Source: Xenophilus sp003671765 (lineage in GTDB: Bacteria > Pseudomonadota > Gammaproteobacteria > Burkholderiales > Burkholderiaceae_C). Taken from it: a DNA stretch of 64,000 nucleotides. Shown in pieces: positions 1 to 6,789 of the stretch; position 1 is the stretch's first letter, and each line of letters opens with the position of its first letter. Position numbers and translations under genes: made by a program. The stretch is from the NCBI GenBank assembly GCA_051414805.1, contig CP166702.1, forward strand, positions 3,162,001 through 3,226,000, read 5' to 3'. Under the pieces are notes generated by a model. It worked only from the letters and a program-made list of their open reading frames with translations, searched no databases and was not told the DNA's origin.

Positions 1-790
1 GCTCGAGCTGGCGCCGTGTCAGATCGATGTCGATCGCCTGCGCCTCGGCCGAGGCCAGCGTGCTCTCGGCCAGCGCCACGTCGGAGCGCATCACCGTGCC
101 GGCGCGGTACTGCGCCTGCGTGAGCCGCAGCGATTGGCGGTAGCCCTCCAGCGTGCGCGCATACAGCGCCTTCTGGCGGTCGTCGATGCGCAGCTGGATG
201 TAGTCGTTGACCACCGCAGCCTGGATGCTCAGGCGCGCCGCGGCCAGGTCGGCCGCACTGGCCTGGGCGCTGTCGCTGCCGGCCTCGACCGTGCGCCGCA
301 CGCGGCCCCACAGGTCGGGCTCCCACGCGGCCTGCAGCGACCAGGCGTGCGTGTCGCCCAGCACCGACTGCCCGTTGCTCTTGCTGCGCCCGCGCCCGCC
401 CGAGGCGGACAGACCCACCGTCGGGTAGAAGGCCGCCGACGCGCCCTGCACCACCGCCTGCGCCTGGCGATAAGCTGCGTCGGCCTGCTGCAGGGTCTGG
501 TTGGCGGCCAGGGCCTGGGCGACCAGGGCGTCGAGCTGCGGGTCGCCGAACTGCGACCACCAGGGCGTGTGGGCATCGGGCAGCGCGGGCGCCGCCGGGC
601 GCCAGGGGCCGTCCTCCTTGAAGGCGGGCAGCGAAGCGCCGGCCGCCACTGCGGGGCGCTGGTAGTCGGGCCCGACCGCGCAGCCGGCGAGGGCCAGCAG
701 CGCCGTGGCGGCCGCGGCGGCCAGCAGGCGCCGTCCGTGGGCAGGCCGATGGGAAGCCCGCGGGGCGGGCAGTGGATGAAAGGCAGGCAT
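1..790 (-). CDS. RND efflux outer-membrane lipoprotein, NodT/CusC family (C-terminus outside window)
   Basis: This is the outer-membrane channel of a tripartite RND efflux pump. Translation from the ATG at 790 gives a positively charged leader, a hydrophobic stretch and a lipobox ending in LAGC, then the VGPDYQRP segment typical of NodT-family lipoproteins. Further on are WWSQFGDP and the repeated helical ALAAN...LQQADAAYRQAQA pattern of TolC-like barrels. About 263 residues are visible of roughly 480 expected; the rest lies before base 1. A CopR/CusR-like box lies 64 bases upstream (854-869), which suggests a heavy-metal pump. The substrate is inferred from that box only, because the inner-membrane and adaptor genes are not in the window. 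Confidence 0.9.
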   Translation of the reverse strand, partial: MPAFHPLPAPRASHRPAHGRRLLAAAAATALLALAGCAVGPDYQRPAVAAGASLPAFKEDGPWRPAAPALPDAHTPWWSQFGDPQLDALVAQALAANQTLQQADAAYRQAQAVVQGASAAFYPTVGLSASGGRGRSKSNGQSVLGDTHAWSLQAAWEPDLWGRVRRTVEAGSDSAQASAADLAAARLSIQAAVVNDYIQLRIDDRQKALYARTLEGYRQSLRLTQAQYRAGTVMRSDVALAESTLASAEAQAIDIDLTRRQLE

Positions 791-853
791 GGCGTGACTC
801 GTTCCGTCGGTCCCAATGTAGGAAGCACGCCCGGACGCCACGCTGACGGCAGG

Positions 854-869
854 ATGACAAAGTTGTCAG
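854..869. promoter_or_regulatory. CopR/CusR-type metal-response operator (predicted)
   Basis: The 16-mer ATGACAAAGTTGTCAG is a near-perfect inverted repeat (TGACAA / TTGTCA around AG). It matches the ATGACAA-NN-TTGTCAT core known for CusR and CopR two-component response regulators, with one terminal mismatch. It lies between the divergent efflux lipoprotein (start 790) and murA-like gene (start 935). The assignment is by motif only. Confidence 0.6.
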
Positions 870-934
870 CTTGCCGGTATTCACGAACGGGCGCGGTCAC
901 CAGCGCCCGCGGGCCGGGCGTACAGTCGGCGCCC

Positions 935-2236
935 ATGTCCAACCTCATCGTCCACGGCGGCACGCCGCTCGCCGGCCGCATCGTGCCGTCGGCCAACAAG
1001 AACGCCGTCCTGCCCATCCTCTGCGCCACGCTGCTCACGCCCGATCCGCTGCGGCTGGTGGGCGTGCCCGACATCACCGACGTGCGCAAGATCCTCGACA
1101 TCTTCCGCACCCTGGGCAGCGAGGTGCGCTGGGACCAGACCGGCGGCGTGCTCGAGCTGCAGCACCGCGCCACCGCCTTCGACCCCGCCCTGCACCGACT
1201 GCCCGAGGAAATGCGCTCGTCCATCATGCTGGTGCCGCCGCTGCTGGCGCGCTTCGGCGTCGCGCGGCTCGAGGACAACGTCAAGGGCTGCACCCTGGGC
1301 GTGCGCGAGATCGACCCGCACGTCGAGGTGTTCCGCCATTTCGGTGGCGAGGTCGAGCGCGCGGAAGGCTCGCTCATCGTGCGCCGCTGCGGCGAGCTGG
1401 TGCCGGTGCACCACTGGCTGGACTACGCCTCGGTCACCACCACCGAGAACTTCGTGCTCTGCGCCGCCGCGGCGTCCGGCCGCTCGACCCTGACCAACGC
1501 CGCCTGCGAACCGCACGTGCAGGAGTTCTGCCGCTTCTTGGGGATGATGGGCGCGCGCATCGAGGGCATCGGCACCTCGCGCCTGGTGGTCGACGGCGGC
1601 GCGCCACTGCACGGCGGCGAGTTCCGCTTCGACGAGGACTTCCACGAGATCACCACTTTCCTGGCGCTGGGCGCCATCACCGGCGGAGACGTGGTCGTGC
1701 GCAACTCGGCGCCCGACAATTTCCCGCTCATCGACCGCACCTTCGCCAAGTTCGGCGTGCGCATCGAGCATGCCGACGGCTGGTCGCGGGCGCACCGCGC
1801 AGGCCCGCTGCAGGTGCAGACGCCCTTCACCCCCAACACCTTGACCAAGGTCGAGGCCGCGCCCTGGCCGTACTTCCCGGTCGACCTGCTGCCCATCTTC
1901 ATCGCGCTGGGCGTGAGCGCGCAGGGCAACGCCATGTTCTGGAACAAGGTCTACGACGGCGCCCTGGGCTGGACCGGCGAGCTGTCGAAGTTCGGCGCGC
2001 ATGTGTATGCCTCGGACCCGCACCGCATCGTCACCTTCGGCGGCCACCCGCTCACGCCGGCCGTGGTCGAGAGCCCCTACATCATCCGCGTGGCCATCGC
2101 CCTCTTCATGGTCGCGGCGCGTATCGAGGGGCGATCGGAGATCCAGCACGCGACGCCGATCCGGCGCGCGCACCCGCGCTTCGTGGAGAACCTGCAGGGG
2201 CTGGGGGCGCGGGTGGAGTGGGCGGCGGAGGATTGA
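935..2236 (+). CDS. murA: UDP-N-acetylglucosamine 1-carboxyvinyltransferase (MurA family paralog)
   Basis: The MurA family transfers enolpyruvate from PEP to UDP-GlcNAc, the first committed step of peptidoglycan synthesis in the cytoplasm. The ATG at 935 gives 433 residues, slightly longer than E. coli MurA (419). K22-N23 (SANKNAVLP), the catalytic cysteine C119 in KGCTLGVREID, and R124 match E. coli K22, C115 and R120. The usual P-T-D around the catalytic Asp is P-V-D here, and the C-terminal RGYERIEDKL-type segment is RAHPRFVENL. It stands alone, whereas the housekeeping murA of Burkholderiales usually lies near the his genes, so this may be a divergent second copy. It converges with the next gene, with 4 bases between their stop codons. 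Confidence 0.8.
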   Translation: MSNLIVHGGTPLAGRIVPSANKNAVLPILCATLLTPDPLRLVGVPDITDVRKILDIFRTLGSEVRWDQTGGVLELQHRATAFDPALHRLPEEMRSSIMLVPPLLARFGVARLEDNVKGCTLGVREIDPHVEVFRHFGGEVERAEGSLIVRRCGELVPVHHWLDYASVTTTENFVLCAAAASGRSTLTNAACEPHVQEFCRFLGMMGARIEGIGTSRLVVDGGAPLHGGEFRFDEDFHEITTFLALGAITGGDVVVRNSAPDNFPLIDRTFAKFGVRIEHADGWSRAHRAGPLQVQTPFTPNTLTKVEAAPWPYFPVDLLPIFIALGVSAQGNAMFWNKVYDGALGWTGELSKFGAHVYASDPHRIVTFGGHPLTPAVVESPYIIRVAIALFMVAARIEGRSEIQHATPIRRAHPRFVENLQGLGARVEWAAED

Positions 2237-2240
2237 GGGC

Positions 2241-3137
2241 TCAGGCCTTGCCTTGCGCCCCACCGATCGCATCGAGCGGAATGCGCAGATAAGCCAGCCC
2301 GTTGGCCTGCGGCTTCGGCAGCCGCCCGCCGCGGATGTTGACCTGCAGCGAAGGCAGGATCAGCGCCGGCGCACCCAGCGTCGCGTCGCGTGCCTGGCGG
2401 CGGGCCACGAAGGCCGCCTCGTCCACCCCGTCGTGCACATGGATGTTGTGCGCCCGTTGCTCGGCCACGGTGCTGCACCAGGCCGGCGCGCGGCCTTCAG
2501 GCGGATGGTCGTGGCAGACGTACAGGCGCGTCTCGCCCGGCAGGTCGAGCAGGCAGCGGATGGAGTGGTACAGCGTGTGTGCGTCGCCGCCCGGGAAGTC
2601 GGCCCGGGCCGTGCCCACGTCGGGCATGAACAGCGTGTCGCCCACGAAGACCGCATCGCCGATGCGGTAGGCCATGTCGGCCGGCGTGTGGCCGGGCACC
2701 GCCATCGCCTCGATGATGAGGCCGCCCAGCGAGATGGTTTCGCCGTCGTCCAGCAGCCGGTCGAAATCCGCTGCGACGGGTGCTGCGTCGCCCCGCAGAT
2801 CGAAGAGCGCCCCGAAGCGCGCCTGCACCTCCTGGATGCGCGCGCCGATGGCGACCTGCCCGCCCACGCGTGACTGCAGGTGGCGCGCGGCCGAGAGGTG
2901 GTCGGCATGCGCGTGCGTCTCGAGGATCCAGTCGACCGCGAGCCCCTCAGCCTCGATGCAGGCCAGCAGCCGCTGGGCCGAGCGGGTCGAGGTGCGCGCG
3001 GCCGCAGCGTCGTAGTCGAGCACCGGGTCGACGATCGCGGCGCGGCGCGTGGCGCGGTCCCACACCACGTACGACACCGTGCCGGTGGCCGGGTCGTGGA
3101 AGGCCTGGATGGCGGGTTGCGTTACGGCGATAGTCAT
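2241..3137 (-). CDS. MBL-fold hydrolase, ETHE1/Blh-like (probable persulfide dioxygenase)
   Basis: This is a metallo-beta-lactamase fold protein of 298 residues. The metal-binding signature THAHADH places H75, H77, D79 and H80, followed by AVPGHTP and the FVGDTLF and VCHDHPP motifs seen in ETHE1-type sulfur dioxygenases and in Blh of the BigR system. Those enzymes oxidise glutathione persulfide to sulfite. The neighbours, a BigR/SqrR-type regulator read divergently and two YeeE/YedE sulfur transporters, support a sulfide-detoxification role. I chose the ATG at 3137. A GTG at 3152 would add five residues. No rhodanese domain is present. Confidence 0.85.
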   Translation of the reverse strand: MTIAVTQPAIQAFHDPATGTVSYVVWDRATRRAAIVDPVLDYDAAAARTSTRSAQRLLACIEAEGLAVDWILETHAHADHLSAARHLQSRVGGQVAIGARIQEVQARFGALFDLRGDAAPVAADFDRLLDDGETISLGGLIIEAMAVPGHTPADMAYRIGDAVFVGDTLFMPDVGTARADFPGGDAHTLYHSIRCLLDLPGETRLYVCHDHPPEGRAPAWCSTVAEQRAHNIHVHDGVDEAAFVARRQARDATLGAPALILPSLQVNIRGGRLPKPQANGLAYLRIPLDAIGGAQGKA

Positions 3138-3209
3138 GCGTTTTCCGTTCACTCTACGTTTTTATATACTATCAACAAGTAGATCGAACCGCCAACATTT
3201 AGCCGAGCC
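3138..3209. promoter_or_regulatory. Divergent AT-rich control region of the sulfide-response genes
   Basis: This 72-base gap separates the hydrolase from the ArsR-type regulator. It contains an unusually AT-rich stretch for this genome (TTTTTATATACTAT) and a TACT-N7-AGTA inverted repeat. BigR/SqrR regulators bind AT-rich operators in such gaps, so autoregulation of both genes from here is likely. No exact operator match is claimed. Confidence 0.45.
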
Positions 3210-3539
3210 ATGACTTCCGTCAACACCCATGCCATCGACCCCGCGGCCCTGCACCAGGCCGCCGGCCGCGCCGTTGCGGTGCTCAAGCTGCTCGCCAACG
3301 AAGACCGCCTGCTGCTGCTGTGCCAGCTCTCGCAGGGCGAGGCCTGCGTGAGCGAGCTGGAAGGCCTGCTCGGCATTCGTCAGCCCACCCTGTCGCAGCA
3401 GCTGGGCGTGCTGCGCAGTGAAGGCGTGGTGAGCACGCGGCGCGAAGGCAAGAACATCTACTACCAGTTGGCGGACCCTTCGCTGATGCAGGTGGTGGCA
3501 CTGCTGCATTCGCTGTATTGCCCGAAGGATGAAGCATGA
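3210..3539 (+). CDS. ArsR-family persulfide-responsive repressor (BigR/SqrR type)
   Basis: This 109-residue winged-helix repressor has the ArsR core: a helix-turn-helix around IRQPTLSQQLGVLR (56-69) and a beta wing RREGKNIYY. Two cysteines, C38 (LLLLCQL) and C104 (SLYCP), are 66 residues apart. That is the spacing of the redox pair in SqrR (C41/C107) and BigR (C42/C108), which form a tetrasulfide or disulfide and release DNA when persulfide is present. C46 is an extra cysteine. The regulator is divergent from the ETHE1-like hydrolase and 73 bases upstream of the sulfur transporters, so it probably controls both. Confidence 0.88.
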   Translation: MTSVNTHAIDPAALHQAAGRAVAVLKLLANEDRLLLLCQLSQGEACVSELEGLLGIRQPTLSQQLGVLRSEGVVSTRREGKNIYYQLADPSLMQVVALLHSLYCPKDEA

Positions 3540-3612
3540 GCGCCGCGCCGGGCCGCCCCAGGCAAGCTCGCTCCCGCTTGGCGGGACAGGCCGCAGGCCG
3601 AAGGGTGCAACC
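3540..3612 (+). repeat. GC-rich intergenic repeat-like sequence
   Basis: The gap between the regulator and the first transporter holds GCGCCGGGCCGCC followed by a CCGCTTGGCGGG hairpin. From memory this resembles short intergenic repeats common in Comamonadaceae. The start (CGCGCCGGGCCGCC) recurs at 24119-24132 in front of lpxK. Confidence 0.35.
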
Positions 3613-4050
3613 ATGACCATCGACTGGCTCCACTTCACGCCCTGGCGCTCGCTGGCCGGCGGTACCCTCATCGGCCTGGCTGCGGCGATCTTGATCGTCG
3701 CCAACGGCCGAATCGCCGGCATCAGCGGCATCCTCGGCGGCCTGCTGCGCCCCGCGCGCAACGACTGGGGCTGGCGCCTCGCCTTCGTCATCGGCCTGCT
3801 GGCCGCACCGGCGGTCTACGCGCTCGTCGCGCCGCTGCCGGTGCCGCGCATCGAGGCTGGCACCGCCGTGCTGGTGATCGCAGGCCTGCTCGTGGGCTTC
3901 GGCACCCGGCTGGGCGGCGGCTGCACCAGCGGCCACGGCGTGTGCGGGCTGGCGCGGATGTCGCCGCGCTCGCTGGCGGCCACACTCGGCTTCATGGCCG
4001 CGGGCTTCGCGACCGTCTTCCTCGTGCGCCACGTGCTGGCCACCGCCTGA
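3613..4050 (+). CDS. YeeE/YedE family sulfur-compound transporter, N-terminal half protein
   Basis: This 145-residue integral membrane protein has about four hydrophobic helices. It contains the family's signature segments GRIAGISGILGG near residues 32-43 and GGGCTSGHGVCG around 103-114, whose cysteines are thought to pass thiosulfate across the membrane. It corresponds to one half of the E. coli YeeE/TsuA fold. The other half follows 15 bases downstream. With the BigR-type regulator and the ETHE1-like hydrolase it forms a sulfide/thiosulfate handling group. The ATG at 3613 follows GGGTGCAACC, a weak ribosome site. Confidence 0.88.
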   Translation: MTIDWLHFTPWRSLAGGTLIGLAAAILIVANGRIAGISGILGGLLRPARNDWGWRLAFVIGLLAAPAVYALVAPLPVPRIEAGTAVLVIAGLLVGFGTRLGGGCTSGHGVCGLARMSPRSLAATLGFMAAGFATVFLVRHVLATA

Positions 4051-4065
4051 ACGGAGCATCGGTTC

Positions 4066-4512
4066 ATGAACATACTGACCGCCCTCCTCGCCGGCCTCGT
4101 CTTCGGAGCTGGCCTGCTGCTTTCGGGCATGGCCGACCCCGGCAAGGTATTAGGCTTTCTTGACCTGGCCGGTACGTGGGACCCTTCGCTTGCGTTCGTC
4201 ATGGCGGGTGCCATCGCCGTCGCTGCGCCGGCTTTCGCGTGGGTGCGGCTGCGCAATGCTACGTGGCGCGGCGTGGCGTTGCAGTTGCCGACCAGCCGGG
4301 CCGTCGACCGGCGGCTGATGACCGGCAGCGTGGTCTTTGGCATCGGCTGGGGCTTGGCCGGCTTCTGCCCGGGGCCTGCCATGGTCGCGCTGGGAATGGG
4401 CGTCGGGCAGGCGGTGGTGTTCGTTGTCGCGATGCTGGCTGGCATGGCGGCCTTCGCCTGGTGGGAGCCGCACCCCGCCGCAGACCCGAGGTCGGGCCAA
4501 GCGGCTCTCTAG
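4066..4512 (+). CDS. YeeE/YedE family sulfur-compound transporter, second half (DUF6691-like)
   Basis: This 148-residue membrane protein carries the companion motifs of the split YeeE/YedE transporter: LLLSGMADPGKVLGFLD near residues 17-33 and GFCPGPAMV with a conserved cysteine near 106. Four or five hydrophobic segments are visible. It begins 15 bases after the first half with GGAGCATCGGTTC before the ATG, so the two are probably co-translated and form one pseudo-symmetric pore. The C-terminal tail (PHPAADPRSG) is hydrophilic. Substrate specificity cannot be read from the sequence; thiosulfate or sulfide is the usual proposal. Confidence 0.85.
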   Translation: MNILTALLAGLVFGAGLLLSGMADPGKVLGFLDLAGTWDPSLAFVMAGAIAVAAPAFAWVRLRNATWRGVALQLPTSRAVDRRLMTGSVVFGIGWGLAGFCPGPAMVALGMGVGQAVVFVVAMLAGMAAFAWWEPHPAADPRSGQAAL

Positions 4513-4667
4513 CGACCGGAGTCTGCGGTGGCCCGAACAGAGGAGGGCCTGCAGCAGGCGATCTCAACATGGCGGAACCGGAAATACGGCGTGCGGCCCG
4601 CCGGCTCCGAAGCGCCCATGCCAGAAGCGTTGCGCCGCCCGCCCGGCGTGTGGACACGCGGCACCGC

Positions 4668-5378
4668 TCAGGCCGCGCCGTGCGCTGCGCGCCGGGACAG
4701 CCACGCGTGGATGAGGCCGGCCTGGAAGAATTGCACGGGCGGCTCGAAACCACCGGCGGCGATGAGGGACGCGACGCGCGTCGGCGCCAGCACGCCGACA
4801 TCGTTCGCGTAGGCGCGGCGCATGCGGGCGATGGCTTCGGGCGTGATGTCGGCTGCCGCCATCATGTGCATCCAGCCGCGCAGCAACACTTCGTAGTCGG
4901 ACGAGTCCACATCGGATGCGAGGTCCGAGCTCGCCAACAACCCACCGACCTTGAGCCTGCCCGCGATGCCCCGGAAGAACGCAGCGCGCGCCTGGGCATC
5001 GAGGATGAACTGCGACACCAGAAAGCAGGTGGCGGCGTCATGCAGGTCGGGCGCTGCGAGCGAGTCGAGGTAGCCCTCGTGGAACGCACAGCGCGCCGCA
5101 AAGCCCTCCTGCTCGGCCCGCTGCCGGCAGACCGCGAGCATAGGGCCGGACGGCTCTACGGCGGTGAACCGCCAGCCGGGCTGCCGCTGCGCCAGATACG
5201 CCAGCTCCGCGCCCGTGCCCACGCCGACACACAGGATGCGCGCGTCGGCCGGCAGCTCTGCGAAGAGGGACGCCGTCAGCAGGTGCAGGCACCCCCGGAT
5301 CGGCGCCGTCTTGGCCCACTGCGTGTCGTAGCTGGCGGCTTGCTGGTCGAAGATGGCCTTGATTTCGTCTGGGTTCAT
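4668..5378 (-). CDS. Class I SAM-dependent methyltransferase
   Basis: This 236-residue protein has a Rossmann-type methyltransferase fold. Motif I is ILCVGVGTGAELA (48-60), followed by VEPSGPML for the ribose-binding acidic position and a later LKVGGLLASSDLA. The N-terminus (IKAIFDQQAASYDTQWAK) is typical of methyltransferase-11/25 type small-molecule enzymes. I chose the ATG at 5378 (MNPDEIKAIF) because the upstream extension to 5453 has no family-like sequence. The neighbours do not point to a substrate. Confidence 0.8.
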   Translation of the reverse strand: MNPDEIKAIFDQQAASYDTQWAKTAPIRGCLHLLTASLFAELPADARILCVGVGTGAELAYLAQRQPGWRFTAVEPSGPMLAVCRQRAEQEGFAARCAFHEGYLDSLAAPDLHDAATCFLVSQFILDAQARAAFFRGIAGRLKVGGLLASSDLASDVDSSDYEVLLRGWMHMMAAADITPEAIARMRRAYANDVGVLAPTRVASLIAAGGFEPPVQFFQAGLIHAWLSRRAAHGAA

Positions 5379-5500
5379 TGGGTCTCGGTGTTGTTGCGGC
5401 TTGAGGGTCGCACGAAAGTGCTCAGGGATGTTCACGGCTTCCACGAACGGCATTCCAGCGTGAGTTCGCCGTCCTCAAAGCAGCCAACAAATCGCGTAAG

Positions 5501-5929
5501 TCAGCTTGAGCCAGGGTGCAGGCTGCGGTGGTCGCTCGGAAGTGGCGTCTGAACCTCATTGCTCACTTCAATGAGGTTCTCGTCCGGGTCGTAGAAGTAC
5601 ACCGACAGGAGGGTTCGACACGCACCGGTCGCCCGAACTGGCCCTTCCACCACCGCAACGCCGTGTCCGGAAAGATGCTGCAACACCTGCTCCAGGGGAG
5701 TTTCTGTCAGGAGGCAGATGTCGGCGGATCCCGGTGTGGCGTGGCGCACGTTGGGATCAACCACATGGCCGACCTCATGCAGATTGATCTTTTGTCTTCC
5801 GAAGTGGAGCGAGTACCGGCCAGGCTTGAACTCCCTCGGTTCGAAGCCAAGCACGCGCTGATAGAACTCAATGGACCGCGAGATGCTGGCAACCGTCAGT
5901 ACAAGGTGGTCGAGCGAGGTGATCTTCAT
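5501..5929 (-). CDS. VOC-family (glyoxalase/dioxygenase fold) protein
   Basis: This 142-residue single-module vicinal-oxygen-chelate protein has paired beta-alpha-beta-beta-beta repeats. Candidate metal ligands are H8 (SLDHLVLTV), H51 (KINLHEVG) and E121 (DENLIEVSN), the usual layout of small VOC enzymes. The segment YFYDPDENLIEV is close to proteins annotated as VOC-family virulence proteins or biphenyl-2,3-diol dioxygenase III-related, whose reactions are mostly untested. It stands alone, and the flanking gaps of about 120 bases hold nothing recognisable. Function beyond the fold is not assigned. Confidence 0.8.
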   Translation of the reverse strand: MKITSLDHLVLTVASISRSIEFYQRVLGFEPREFKPGRYSLHFGRQKINLHEVGHVVDPNVRHATPGSADICLLTETPLEQVLQHLSGHGVAVVEGPVRATGACRTLLSVYFYDPDENLIEVSNEVQTPLPSDHRSLHPGSS

Positions 5930-6052
5930 GAGGGAGCGGAACTCGGGCCGTGACGTTTGGGGTGTTGTACATCTGCCGCCTAACGCCGCGATTCCGCGGG
6001 CGCCGAAGGCGTCCGCTGGAATGACCAGTTATCTCGCGATACCACCCTCCGC

Positions 6053-6199
6053 TCACTTGTTCTTCAACTTCCCCTTCGGCATCACCGTCGTCACCGGCGG
6101 CGTGGGCCGGTCTGACGTGGTGGAGGGGTTGGGCGGGGGGCTGGTGTCCTTCTTGGGCTTCTTCACCATCTTGTTGCTTCGCTGATCGCCTTTGGCCAC
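6053..6199 (-). CDS. Small Lys/Pro-rich hypothetical protein
   Basis: This short open frame gives 48 residues from a GTG at 6199, rich in Lys, Pro, Ser and Thr (KMVKKPKKD, SPPPNPSTT, ending KGKLKNK). The GTG is preceded by ACGGAGCACCCC, a plausible ribosome site at normal spacing. The frame stays open further upstream, but those starts (TTG at 6250) lack a ribosome site. It lies 79 bases downstream of arr on the same strand. No family is recognised. It may be a small basic nucleic-acid-associated protein or not a gene at all. Confidence 0.42.
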   Translation of the reverse strand: MAKGDQRSNKMVKKPKKDTSPPPNPSTTSDRPTPPVTTVMPKGKLKNK

Positions 6200-6278
6200 G
6201 GGGTGCTCCGTTCGTTTCTTGGTAATGGGTGCGGCGAATGTACCGGCCAATGCGCGGTCGCGGCGCGCCGGCGTGCGT

Positions 6279-6674
6279 TCAGTTGATGATCTCGCCCATG
6301 CCCACCCTCACCCGCTCCTTCAGCTGCCGGATGTACTCCTCGTCGAAGAGCTCCCACGCATCGAGTTCGCCCACGATGCGCAGCGGCTCGCGGCTGCGGT
6401 ACGAGCGCGTGGGGTTGCCGGGGAATTTCTTGTCGGTGACGTTGGGGTCGTCCTCGTACGGGCCGGTGGGCTCGACGATGTAGACGCGGCCACGGCCGTC
6501 GCCCTTCGCCATCTCGGCCGCGAGCCCGGCGCCCTTTGGCCAGGCGGTGAAGTAGATGTGGTTCATGACCACGCGGCCGTCGTAATTCGAGCGGAAGCCG
6601 GCGGTGAGCAGGTCGCCCACCTGCAGGTCGGCCCGCGTGCCGTGGAAGAAGGGGCCGGTGTCGGGAACAGCCAT
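6279..6674 (-). CDS. arr: Rifampin ADP-ribosyltransferase (Arr family)
   Basis: Arr transfers ADP-ribose from NAD+ to the C23 hydroxyl of rifamycins and so inactivates them. The 131-residue protein contains FFHGT, DLLTAGFRSN, GDGRGRVYIVEPTGPYEDDPN and DKKFPGNPTRSYRSREPL, which I recognise from mycobacterial and integron Arr enzymes. The catalytic residues fit: H11, Y41 and D76 keep the spacing of H19, Y49 and D84 in Mycobacterium smegmatis Arr. A good ribosome site (CAGGAGCGACGCACG) precedes the ATG at 6674. Length is normal for the family. No integron, transposase or base-composition shift surrounds it, so it looks like a resident chromosomal copy. Confidence 0.9.
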   Translation of the reverse strand: MAVPDTGPFFHGTRADLQVGDLLTAGFRSNYDGRVVMNHIYFTAWPKGAGLAAEMAKGDGRGRVYIVEPTGPYEDDPNVTDKKFPGNPTRSYRSREPLRIVGELDAWELFDEEYIRQLKERVRVGMGEIIN

Positions 6675-6734
6675 CGTGCGTCGCTCCTGGGCAGGAAAAA
6701 GGCGCCGAGCCTACGCGCGTTGGCGTCCAATGCC

Positions 6735-6788
6735 AAATCGGCCTGCAGTGCCCGTCCGCCGGGCGCGGGCAGCTATCGATTTCGTAGC
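6735..6788 (-). repeat. Dispersed palindromic element, copy A
   Basis: On the minus strand this copy reads GCTACGAAATCGATAGC (palindrome, 6772-6788) followed by a GC-rich tail with GCGCCCGGCGGACGGGC, CTGCAGGCC and ATTT. It is intergenic, between DUF1501 and arr. It matches copy B at 16497-16549 almost base for base along the tail. Confidence 0.75.
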
Positions 6789-6789
6789 G

